DNA of 7,243 bases from Bordetella parapertussis (GCA_945900695.1 CAMDJU010000137.1:1-7243), one strand, 5' to 3'. Positions 1 through 6,762 are shown, numbered from the stretch's first letter. Numbers and translations: made by a program. Notes: a model not told the origin generated them from the sequence alone.

Positions 1-26
1 AAACCACACACCACAGGTATCCAACC

Positions 27-824
27 ATGTCGCATATCTTCTGTGTTGCCAATCAAAAAGGTGGGGTGGGCAAAACCACCACCACCGTCAACTTGGCCGC
101 CGGTTTGGCCGCCGTGGGCCAGCGGGTGCTGATGGTCGACCTGGACCCCCAAGGCAACGCCACCATGAGCTCGGGCGTGGACAAGCGCAAACTCTTGCTC
201 AGTGTGTATGACGTGCTGCTCGAAACCGCCACCATCACCGAAGCCCGCATCCCCAGCCGCTGGGGCAGCGAACCATCACAGCAAAAAATGTCCACCTACG
301 ACGTGCTGGGCGCGAGCCGCGAACTCGCCGGCGCAGAGGTCGAGTTGGTGGGTTTGGAGCGGCGCGAATTCCGCCTCAAACAAGCCCTGGCCGCCGTGGA
401 TGCGCAATACGATTTTGTGTTGATCGACTGCCCCCCCTCCTTGTCAATGTTGACCCTCAACGGCCTGTGCTGCGCGCATGGCGTGATCGTGCCCATGCAA
501 TGCGAGTACTTTGCCTTGGAGGGCTTGACCGACTTGGTCAACACCATCAAACAAGTGCACGCCAACCTCAACCGCGACCTGAAAATCATTGGCCTGTTGC
601 GCGTGATGTTTGACCCACGCATCACGCTACAGCAGCAGGTGAGCGAGCAACTCAAGAACCACTTTGGCGACAAGGTGTTCAACACCCTGATCCCGCGCAA
701 TGTGCGCTTGGCCGAAGCACCCAGCTACGGCATGCCCGGCGTGGTGTTTGACCCCGCCGCCAAAGGCAGCCAAGCCTTTTTGGAATTCGCCCGCGAGCTC
801 GTTGAACGCGCCCCCAAACTCTAA
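27..824 (+). CDS. parA: Chromosome-partitioning ATPase ParA (Soj family)
   Basis: Deviant Walker-type ATPase that binds DNA nonspecifically in its ATP-bound dimer state and is released by ParB, so moving the replicated origin region. Visible in the 265-residue protein: the KGGVGKTTTT deviant Walker A at residues 11-20 (signature lysine 11, P-loop lysine 16), the DLDPQGNAT switch at 38-46, Walker B ending in Asp134 within LIDCPP, and the PRNVRLAEAPSYG segment at 223-235, whose arginines belong to the DNA-binding surface in Soj proteins. There is no N-terminal helix-turn-helix, so it is the chromosomal short type rather than the plasmid type Ia. It is slightly longer than Bacillus Soj, mainly through about 9 extra residues near 75-90. 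The ATG at 27 places the Walker A at the family's usual distance from the N-terminus. Only a weak AGG (15-17) precedes it. parB follows after 14 bp. Family assignment is secure. Confidence 0.97.
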   Translation: MSHIFCVANQKGGVGKTTTTVNLAAGLAAVGQRVLMVDLDPQGNATMSSGVDKRKLLLSVYDVLLETATITEARIPSRWGSEPSQQKMSTYDVLGASRELAGAEVELVGLERREFRLKQALAAVDAQYDFVLIDCPPSLSMLTLNGLCCAHGVIVPMQCEYFALEGLTDLVNTIKQVHANLNRDLKIIGLLRVMFDPRITLQQQVSEQLKNHFGDKVFNTLIPRNVRLAEAPSYGMPGVVFDPAAKGSQAFLEFARELVERAPKL

Positions 825-838
825 CCCCCACACCCACC

Positions 839-1804
839 ATGGCAACCAAAAAACCCAAAGGCTTGGGCCGCGGCCTTGAAAACTTGCTGGGCCCCACCGT
901 CAGCGAATCGCCCGAGCCCAGCGCCGATGGCCTGCCCCATGAGCTTGCCCTGAGCGAGCTGGTGGCTGGCACCTACCAGCCACGCACCCGCATGGATGAG
1001 GGCGCCTTGTACGAGCTGGCCGAAAGCATCAAAAGCCAAGGGATCATGCAGCCCATCTTGGTGCGCCGCCTGAGCCCCGCCGACGCCGCGCTGCGCCGCG
1101 CCAGTGGCGCCAGCAGCCAAGACCCCAACCACCCTGGTGAAGCACAAGCCTTGTATGAAATCATTGCTGGCGAACGCCGCTTTCGGGCCGCCGGCATCGC
1201 GGGTCTGGAGCGCGTGCCGGTGCTGGTGCGCGATGTGCCCAATGAGTCTGCCGCACTCATGGCGTTGATTGAAAACATTCAGCGCGAAGACCTCAACCCA
1301 CTGGAAGAAGCCCAAGCCCTGCAACGCCTGATCAAAGAGTTTGGGCTAACTCACGAGGCGGTGGCCCAGGCCGTGGGCCGCTCTCGCAGCGCGGCCAGTA
1401 ACTTGCTGCGCTTGCTCAACTTGGCCGAACCGGTGCAAAACATGCTGATGGCCGGCGACATCGACATGGGACACGCCCGCGCTTTGCTGGCGCTCGACCG
1501 CGCCAGCCAAATCACCACCGCCAACCAGATCACGGCCAAAAAACTGTCGGTGCGCGAGGCCGAAAGCCTGGTGAAAAAAGTCGGGGCCGAGTTCAACTTG
1601 GTGACGCAAAAGCCCAAGAAAGAAAAGTCGCGCGACCTGCGCCGGGTGGAAGAAGAGCTGTCCGACTTGCTCATGGCCGAGGTCGAAGTGCGTATCAAAA
1701 AACGCGTCAAGCGCCATGGCCGGATGGAAGAGATGGGCGAGCTGTCAATTCAATTTGGCTCGCTGGATGCGCTCAACGGCTTGATCGACAAACTGCGCAG
1801 CTGA
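839..1804 (+). CDS. parB: Chromosome-partitioning protein ParB (Spo0J family, CTP-dependent clamp)
   Basis: Binds parS near the replication origin, closes into a CTP-dependent DNA clamp and stimulates ParA. The 321-residue protein has the N-terminal ParA-contacting GLGRGL motif (8-13), the QPR box (47-49), the GERRFRAAG nucleotide-binding box (111-119) and the ENIQRED box (145-151). A helix-turn-helix lies around 171-192 (THEAVAQAVGRSRSAASNLL), and a charged C-terminal dimerisation domain spans about 265-321. An Ala/Ser/Pro-rich stretch of about 25 residues (79-104) sits between the beta strand after the QPR box and the GERR box, where Bacillus Spo0J has only a few residues. No Shine-Dalgarno is visible in the 14-bp gap after parA, so translation may depend on coupling to parA. 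The first downstream kinase starts 19 bp after the stop. Identification is secure; the loop's role is unknown. Confidence 0.97.
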   Translation: MATKKPKGLGRGLENLLGPTVSESPEPSADGLPHELALSELVAGTYQPRTRMDEGALYELAESIKSQGIMQPILVRRLSPADAALRRASGASSQDPNHPGEAQALYEIIAGERRFRAAGIAGLERVPVLVRDVPNESAALMALIENIQREDLNPLEEAQALQRLIKEFGLTHEAVAQAVGRSRSAASNLLRLLNLAEPVQNMLMAGDIDMGHARALLALDRASQITTANQITAKKLSVREAESLVKKVGAEFNLVTQKPKKEKSRDLRRVEEELSDLLMAEVEVRIKKRVKRHGRMEEMGELSIQFGSLDALNGLIDKLRS

Positions 1805-1823
1805 GCGGCGCTGCCCAAACGCC

Positions 1824-3560
1824 ATGATCCGCTGGCCCTCCTGGTTGTCTTGGCCCCCTTGGGCGGGCGAGGAGCGGCGTGCGCAACAACGCCAGGTGAT
1901 GGCGGTCGGCACGGTGCTGCTCAGCATCAATGCAGTGGTGTTCAATTTGCTGCCCAACCCAGGCTATGACGCACCCCTGCTGTTTGTGGTTGCCGGCCTT
2001 TTTGTGTTGGTCTTGGGCCTGGCCAAGTACGAGCGGCTTTACTACGCCGTGGTGAATTTTTGCTTGCTGCTGTTGCTGATCATGCTGGCCTACTTTGCGT
2101 TGCAAACCGGCGGCATCCAATCGAGCAACATGGTGTGGCTGTGCACTATGAGCGTGCCTGCAATGTTTTTTTTGGGTCCGCGCGGCGGCATCATCTATCT
2201 GCTGGTGATCTTGGCCCTCATTGGCAGCATCTTTGCAGTCAGCCTGCAAGGCAAACTATCAACCACCGCCGTCAACCAAGCCACGGTGCTGTTCGCGGTG
2301 TTCAACCACATCATGGCAGCGGCGTCATTGATGCTCATGGTTCGCTTTTATGACCGACTCACCGACCGACAAATCCAAGAGAGCGAACGGCGCAACCAAG
2401 CGTTGATGGTGGCGCATGAAGACATGCGCCTGGCCAGCGCCCACAAAGACGAGTTTGTGGCGGCCATGGGCCACGAGTTGCGCACACCCATGAACGCCAT
2501 CTTGGGGTTGAACGGCTTGCTGCAAGACGAGTTCGCCCAAGACGCCGCGGGGCTGGAAACCGTGGGCCACATCCGCCGCTCCACCGAGCATTTGCTGCAA
2601 GTGGTCAACGACATCTTGGACTACTCGCAATTGCAAAGTGGGCAAATGGTATTTTTTCCCAGCGCTTGCGAGCTGCGCCCCATGCTCAGCGAGTCGCTTG
2701 AGTTGTTGCATCAAAGGGCCCTTGAGAAGGGCCTGACCTTCAAACTTGACATCGCCGAAGATGTGCCCCAACAGGTATGGGTGGATGGCCCGCGCTTGTG
2801 CCAAGTGCTGCGCCATTTGGTGGACAACGCGGTCAAGTTCACCCACCAAGGCGAGGTCTCGGTGGCCCTGGCACTGGTCAACCACCACTTACAGATTCAA
2901 GTGAAAGACAGCGGCCGTGGCATACACCTGCAACGCCAAGCCCACATCTTCAACCGCTTTGAGTCAGCGGACCTGCAAACCACCAAAGACTTTGGCGGCA
3001 CCGGCCTGGGTCTGAGCCTGTGTGAGCGCTTGGTGGTGATGCAAGGGGGTCAAATCGGCGTGCAAAGCCAGCCCGGCAGTGGCGCGCTGTTTTGGTTTGA
3101 ATGGCCCCTGTCCATGCCACAAACCACCGATGCATTGCCCGAGTCGGCGCTGCCCAGCACCAGCGTTTTTGAGGTCTTGGTGGTCGACGACAACGCCATG
3201 AACCTGATGATCACCCGGGTACAACTGCAAGCGGCTTGGCCGCTGGTCAAGGTCACGACGGCCGGCTCGGGTGCACAGGCCATGACCTTGCTACAAACGC
3301 AACACTTTGATCTGGCCTTGGTGGACATGGTGATGCCCGACATGGATGGCCTGGCCCTGACGCGTGCGCTGCGCCAATTGCCAGTGCCCGCCCAGAAGCT
3401 GCCCGTGGTGGCCTTGACCGCCAACACCAACCCCTTGGACGAGCAGCATTGCTTGGACGCCGGCATGGACATGGTGCTGCACAAGCCCATCAACCCCAAG
3501 GTCCTGCTGCGCACCATCTCGCGTGCGATGGCTTTGTCATTGCACAGGGGGCGCACATGA
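1824..3560 (+). CDS. Membrane-bound hybrid sensor histidine kinase with C-terminal receiver (first of a tandem pair)
   Basis: Predicted inner-membrane kinase of 578 residues that autophosphorylates on His217 and passes phosphate to its own receiver. Order: a Trp-rich N-terminus (Trp 4, 7, 10, 13); about six hydrophobic helices near 25-44, 50-67, 73-93, 103-119, 122-140 and 152-173; a short charged linker (174-207) with no PAS or HAMP evident; HisKA with GHELRTPMNAILG (H217); HATPase_c with N-box Asn335, DSGRGI (362-367), F-box near 375-380 and GGTGLGL (391-397); and a receiver with Asp455/456, phospho-acceptor Asp501, Thr532 and Lys554. All phosphotransfer residues are present, but there is no HPt or output domain. 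The ATG at 1824 is the first possible start after an in-frame stop at 1782-1784. No clear Shine-Dalgarno precedes it. The last 4 bases overlap the next kinase. The input signal is unknown. Confidence 0.93.
   Translation: MIRWPSWLSWPPWAGEERRAQQRQVMAVGTVLLSINAVVFNLLPNPGYDAPLLFVVAGLFVLVLGLAKYERLYYAVVNFCLLLLLIMLAYFALQTGGIQSSNMVWLCTMSVPAMFFLGPRGGIIYLLVILALIGSIFAVSLQGKLSTTAVNQATVLFAVFNHIMAAASLMLMVRFYDRLTDRQIQESERRNQALMVAHEDMRLASAHKDEFVAAMGHELRTPMNAILGLNGLLQDEFAQDAAGLETVGHIRRSTEHLLQVVNDILDYSQLQSGQMVFFPSACELRPMLSESLELLHQRALEKGLTFKLDIAEDVPQQVWVDGPRLCQVLRHLVDNAVKFTHQGEVSVALALVNHHLQIQVKDSGRGIHLQRQAHIFNRFESADLQTTKDFGGTGLGLSLCERLVVMQGGQIGVQSQPGSGALFWFEWPLSMPQTTDALPESALPSTSVFEVLVVDDNAMNLMITRVQLQAAWPLVKVTTAGSGAQAMTLLQTQHFDLALVDMVMPDMDGLALTRALRQLPVPAQKLPVVALTANTNPLDEQHCLDAGMDMVLHKPINPKVLLRTISRAMALSLHRGRT
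2475..2506 (+). repeat. 32-bp direct repeat, copy 1 (H-box of first kinase)
   Basis: This 32-bp stretch, from GAGTTGCGC to CATCTTGGG, recurs without mismatch at 4220-4251. It encodes the core of the ELRTPMNAILG H-box, in phase in both genes, and reflects duplication, selection or gene conversion. Confidence 0.85.
3546..3551 (+). promoter_or_regulatory. Ribosome binding site deciding the start of the second kinase
   Basis: AGGGGG lies 5 bp before the ATG at 3557, inside the last codons of the first kinase. With the ATGA stop/start overlap it supports translational coupling and argues against the upstream in-frame ATG at 3449. Confidence 0.65.
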
Positions 3561-5311
3561 AAGGCCCGTGGCCCCACAACTTGACAGCGGCTTTCAAGGC
3601 GCGCCTTCCGGCCAGTTTTCAACAAGGCAAGCTGCCCTTTGTGTTCTTTTGCATGCTGGTGCTGGTGGTCGTTTCACTGACGTTTTCACTCTTTAACCCC
3701 TACCCCTATGGATCGGCGTTTCAAGTGGTGTTTGCGGCGCTCATCCTGGGCTTGCTGTGGATGCTCCACCGTGGCGTGGCCCTCGAAACCATTTTGCACG
3801 TGATGTGCTTTTTGAGCCTCATATACCTGCTCAATGCAGCGCGTCTATCGGGCGGGGTTTTCTCCTTGCGCCTGCTTTGGTTGATGGTCATTCCGGTGAT
3901 GTCTTACTACGTGATGGGCCCACGCAGCGGCCTAGGGTGGCTGATCGTGACGGGCCTGTCCACCTCTTTGATGGGTTATTTGACCTTGATGGACGAGGGC
4001 GTGGAAATGTCCACGGTCGACAACAAACAGCACCTGTATGCTTTCGCCACCATCAGCGTCAACTGCTTGACCTTGCTGATGGTGCCGTATGTGTACGACC
4101 GCCAGCACCGACTGAGTCTGGCCGAGAGCCAGCGGCGCCAAAGCGAGTTGGAACAAACGCGCATCGAGCTGGAGCACACCAAAACCCTGCGCGAGCATTT
4201 CATCTCGACGGTCAGCCATGAGTTGCGCACACCCATGAACGCCATCTTGGGATTCAACAGTTTGTTACTGACGCGCAGCGCAGACAAACCTCGGGCGAAA
4301 CAACTTCTAGAGCACACCCGACAGTCAGCCGATCACTTGATGACGGTGATCAACGATGTGTTGGACTACTCGCAGTTCATCTCTGGCCGTTTGAGCACCC
4401 AACAAGAGGTTTACGGCTTGCACGAAACCGTTGGCCATGCGTTTGATTTGTTTGCGCCCAAAGTGCAAAGCATGTCCATCACCTATGCGCTGGAGATGGC
4501 GCCTGACGTGCCCGCCTGGGTGACCGGGGACCGCCACCGCTTGATGCAGGTATTGGTCAACTTGCTGGGCAATGCCCTGAAGTTCACACCGCACGGCCAT
4601 GTGCGGCTGCGCGTACAAAACCACAGCGACGGCGTATTGTTTGCGGTGGAGGACAGCGGTATTGGCATTGCCCCCGAACACCAGGCGCAGTTGTTCTACC
4701 GCTTCAGCCAAGGGCGTCAAGACACCCAACGCCAATACGGAGGCCATGGTTTGGGCTTGGCCATCAGCCAAGGTCTGGTGCATTTGCTGGGTGGTCGCAT
4801 GGGGTTTGACAGCGAATTGGGCCGGGGATCTCGCTTTTGGTTCACCCTGCCACTGATCGCCAGCCCCGCACCCCCAGCCACAGAGTCAAACACCGGCGTG
4901 TTATCGCGCACCCATCAAGCTTGGCGGTTTTTGGTGGTAGACGACCACCGCCTGAACCGACTCTTGGTGTCACAGGTGCTCAAAAGTGCCTGGCCTCAGT
5001 GCAGCGTGGTGGAAGCCCATGACGGGGTGCAAGCTTTACAAGCCCTGCAAGCGCAAGACTTTGACCTGGTGTTCATGGATTTGGTGATGCCTTCTCTCAA
5101 CGGGGCCGACTCCACACTGGCCCTGCGCGCCATGCCCGCGCCTCGGGGCAATACCCCGGTGATGGGCCTGACCGCTGATGTCAGCCCGGTGGACTTGGCC
5201 AACTTTCGCGCCGCGGGCATCAGCGCCTTGCTGCTCAAACCCTTTGACCCGCAGCAATTGGTGCGCGAATCACAAGCCTTGCTGCTGGCCGCCGCGCATG
5301 GCGGCACTTGA
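3557..5311 (+). CDS. Membrane-bound hybrid sensor histidine kinase with C-terminal receiver (second of a tandem pair)
   Basis: Paralogue of the preceding kinase, 584 residues. About six hydrophobic helices lie near 27-46, 52-70, 76-94, 105-120, 125-144 and 160-180. A charged, probably coiled-coil linker (181-214) follows. HisKA has SHELRTPMNAILG (His221). HATPase_c has NLLGNALKFT (Asn339), DSGIGI (366-371), F-box near 379-384 and GGHGLGL (395-401), with His where Thr is usual. The receiver has Asp462/463, phospho-acceptor Asp508, Thr539 and Lys561. No PAS, HPt or DNA-binding domain is seen. The frame is open upstream to an ATG at 3449, but that would overlap the first kinase by 112 bp. I chose 3557 because it forms an ATGA overlap with the upstream stop, has an AGGGGG ribosome site 5 bp ahead, and begins just before the first membrane helix. 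The stop abuts the stop of the convergent oxidase gene. Ligand and phosphate acceptor are unknown. Confidence 0.93.
   Translation: MKGPWPHNLTAAFKARLPASFQQGKLPFVFFCMLVLVVVSLTFSLFNPYPYGSAFQVVFAALILGLLWMLHRGVALETILHVMCFLSLIYLLNAARLSGGVFSLRLLWLMVIPVMSYYVMGPRSGLGWLIVTGLSTSLMGYLTLMDEGVEMSTVDNKQHLYAFATISVNCLTLLMVPYVYDRQHRLSLAESQRRQSELEQTRIELEHTKTLREHFISTVSHELRTPMNAILGFNSLLLTRSADKPRAKQLLEHTRQSADHLMTVINDVLDYSQFISGRLSTQQEVYGLHETVGHAFDLFAPKVQSMSITYALEMAPDVPAWVTGDRHRLMQVLVNLLGNALKFTPHGHVRLRVQNHSDGVLFAVEDSGIGIAPEHQAQLFYRFSQGRQDTQRQYGGHGLGLAISQGLVHLLGGRMGFDSELGRGSRFWFTLPLIASPAPPATESNTGVLSRTHQAWRFLVVDDHRLNRLLVSQVLKSAWPQCSVVEAHDGVQALQALQAQDFDLVFMDLVMPSLNGADSTLALRAMPAPRGNTPVMGLTADVSPVDLANFRAAGISALLLKPFDPQQLVRESQALLLAAAHGGT
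4220..4251 (+). repeat. 32-bp direct repeat, copy 2 (H-box of second kinase)
   Basis: Exact copy of 2475-2506, offset by 1745 bp and in the same reading phase. Bases on both sides differ (CAC versus CAT for the phosphorylated histidine codon on the left). Confidence 0.85.
5288..5305. repeat. GC-rich inverted repeat at the 3' end of the second kinase
   Basis: GCCGCC (5288-5293) and GGCGGC (5300-5305) flank a 6-base loop within the last codons of the second kinase, right before the convergent stop codons. No T-run follows on either strand, so it is not a canonical terminator. Confidence 0.4.
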
Positions 5312-5320
5312 TCACATCAA
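5308..5320. repeat. Inverted repeat spanning the convergent stop codons
   Basis: TTGAT (5308-5312) and ATCAA (5316-5320) flank a 3-base loop. The left arm contains the second kinase's TGA. On the minus strand a run of seven T (5325 to 5319) lies at its edge, inside the oxidase's last codons. It is the only candidate transcription-end structure between the two converging genes. Confidence 0.35.
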
Positions 5321-6739
5321 AAAAATCTTGCCCGGGTTCATGATGTTGTGCGGGTCCAGTGCGCGCTTGATGGTGCGCATCATGGCCACGGCGGGCGCGC
5401 CCGCCTCGGTCAGCAAAAAGTCCATCTTGTGCAGGCCAATGCCATGCTCGCCACTGCACGTGCCCTCCATGCTCAGGGCGCGTTCCACCAACTGCTGGTT
5501 GAGCGCCTCGGCCGTGGCCCGCTCTTGCGGGTCATTGGGGTCAATCAAATAGCCAAAGTGAAAATTACCATCGCCCACATGGCCCACCAAAAAGTAGGGG
5601 AGGCCTGAAGCATCCGCCTCGGCCACAGACGTCAGCAAGCAATCGGCCAAGCGGCTGATGGGCACACAGGTGTCGGTGCTGATGGCGCGGCAACCGGGGC
5701 GGCTTTGCACCGCCGCAAAGTAAGCGTTGTGGCGCGCCGCCCACAAGCGGGTACGCTCTTCCGGCGTCATGGCCCATTCAAACGCTTGGCCGCCAAACTC
5801 GTCGGCGATGGCTTGCACCGTCTCGGCCTGCTCTTTGACGCTGGCGGGGGTGCCATGGAACTCCATGAGCAGCATCGGCTCTTCGCGCAAACCCAGTTTG
5901 GAATGGGCGTTGACCATGCGCACCGAGTTTTGATCGATCAACTCTACCCGGGCAATGGGCACGCCGATTTGGATCAGCTGGATGGTGGTGCGCACCGCCG
6001 CCTCGATGCTGGGGAACGAACAGGTCGCCGCCGACACCGCCTCGGGCAAGGGGTAGAGCTTCAAGGTGACCTCAGTGATCACGCCCAAAGTGCCTTCGCT
6101 GCCCACCATCAAACGCGTCAGGTCGTAACCGGCAGAAGACTTTTTGGCACGGGTGCCGGTGCGGATCACCTCGCCAGAGGCGGTGACCACCTCCAGGCCC
6201 AACACGTTTTCGCGCATGGTGCCGTAGCGCACGGCGTTGGTGCCGCTGGCACGGGTGGCGGCCATGCCGCCCAAACTGGCATCGGCGCCCGGGTCGATTG
6301 GGAAAAACAAGCCCGTGCTCTTGATCTCCTCGTTGAGTTGCTTGCGCGTCACGCCAGGCTGCACTGTGACCGTCAGGTCTTCGGCGTTGACCGACAGCAC
6401 CCGGTTCATGCGGCCCACATCGATGCTGATGCCGCCTTGCACCGCCAACAAATGCCCCTCCAGCGACGAGCCCACACCAAACGGAATCACCGGCACGCGG
6501 GCCTCTTGCGCCCAGGCCACCACTTGGGCCACATCGGCGGTGGACTCGGCAAACACCACCACCGCTGGGGGCGGCACGGTGGTGAAGGCCGACTCGTCGC
6601 GGCCGTGCTGCTCGCGCACCGCCATGGCCGTGCTGCAACGCTCGCCAAAATGGGCTTTGAGCTGGGCCACCAAGGCGTCGGGCACCGGGCGCTGTTGAAC
6701 ATGGGGAATCAAATGCTGAGGGGTGGTGGGGGCATTCAT
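5312..6739 (-). CDS. FAD-linked D-2-hydroxyacid (D-lactate/glycolate-type) dehydrogenase
   Basis: Flavoprotein of the vanillyl-alcohol oxidase fold, 475 residues, that would oxidise D-lactate or a related D-2-hydroxyacid to the 2-oxoacid and pass electrons to a carrier. The FAD-binding half shows PFGVGSSLEGHL (86-97), QPGVTRKQLN (127-136), DPGADASLGGMAATRASGTN (149-168), RYGTMRENVLGLEVV (171-185) and GSEGTLGVITEVTL (213-226). The C-terminal half has HVGDGNFHFG (387-396) and GTCSGEHGIG (426-435), where His387, His394 and Glu431 match the family's metal-site positions, and ends with the usual DPHNIMNPGKIF (462-473). It resembles cytochrome-linked D-lactate dehydrogenase (DLD/LDHD) more than the GlcD subunit, and no glcE/glcF partner is beside it. 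The ATG at 6739 is preferred to one at 6781 because AGGAGA lies 8 bp ahead and the 14 extra residues look like leader. Substrate is unproven. Confidence 0.92.
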   Translation of the reverse strand: MNAPTTPQHLIPHVQQRPVPDALVAQLKAHFGERCSTAMAVREQHGRDESAFTTVPPPAVVVFAESTADVAQVVAWAQEARVPVIPFGVGSSLEGHLLAVQGGISIDVGRMNRVLSVNAEDLTVTVQPGVTRKQLNEEIKSTGLFFPIDPGADASLGGMAATRASGTNAVRYGTMRENVLGLEVVTASGEVIRTGTRAKKSSAGYDLTRLMVGSEGTLGVITEVTLKLYPLPEAVSAATCSFPSIEAAVRTTIQLIQIGVPIARVELIDQNSVRMVNAHSKLGLREEPMLLMEFHGTPASVKEQAETVQAIADEFGGQAFEWAMTPEERTRLWAARHNAYFAAVQSRPGCRAISTDTCVPISRLADCLLTSVAEADASGLPYFLVGHVGDGNFHFGYLIDPNDPQERATAEALNQQLVERALSMEGTCSGEHGIGLHKMDFLLTEAGAPAVAMMRTIKRALDPHNIMNPGKIFLM

Positions 6740-6747
6740 CGTGGGCG

Positions 6748-6753
6748 TCTCCT
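6748..6753 (-). promoter_or_regulatory. Ribosome binding site of the FAD-linked oxidase
   Basis: On the minus strand this reads AGGAGA, 8 bp before the ATG at 6739. It fixes that start against the in-frame ATG at 6781, which would add 14 residues and has no comparable site. Confidence 0.8.
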
Positions 6754-6762
6754 GTGGGTGCC

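Noticed and set aside
1..26. End of an upstream gene such as rsmG (usual neighbour of parA)
   Set aside because: Only 26 bases are present and no coding signal can be judged from them.
821..1324. 167-codon minus-strand open frame over parB, and similar long frames opposite parA and the kinases
   Set aside because: They overlap genes with unmistakable motifs, have no ribosome sites that I could see, and show no protein family features.
3449..3556. Upstream extension of the second kinase frame to an ATG at 3449
   Set aside because: The added 36 residues are His/Ala-rich out-of-frame readings of the first kinase's receiver. The ATG at 3557 has a ribosome site and the ATGA overlap.
3792..3807. 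Possible parS site: CACGTGA core resembling the consensus TGTTTCACGTGAAACA
   Set aside because: Only 10 of 16 positions match and the outer arms are not palindromic. It lies in codons for a membrane helix of the second kinase. No better parS was found in the window, so parS is probably elsewhere near the origin.
5288..5325. Intrinsic terminator between the second kinase and the oxidase
   Set aside because: The GC hairpin is not followed by a T-run in either direction, and the minus-strand T-run comes before the hairpins rather than after them.
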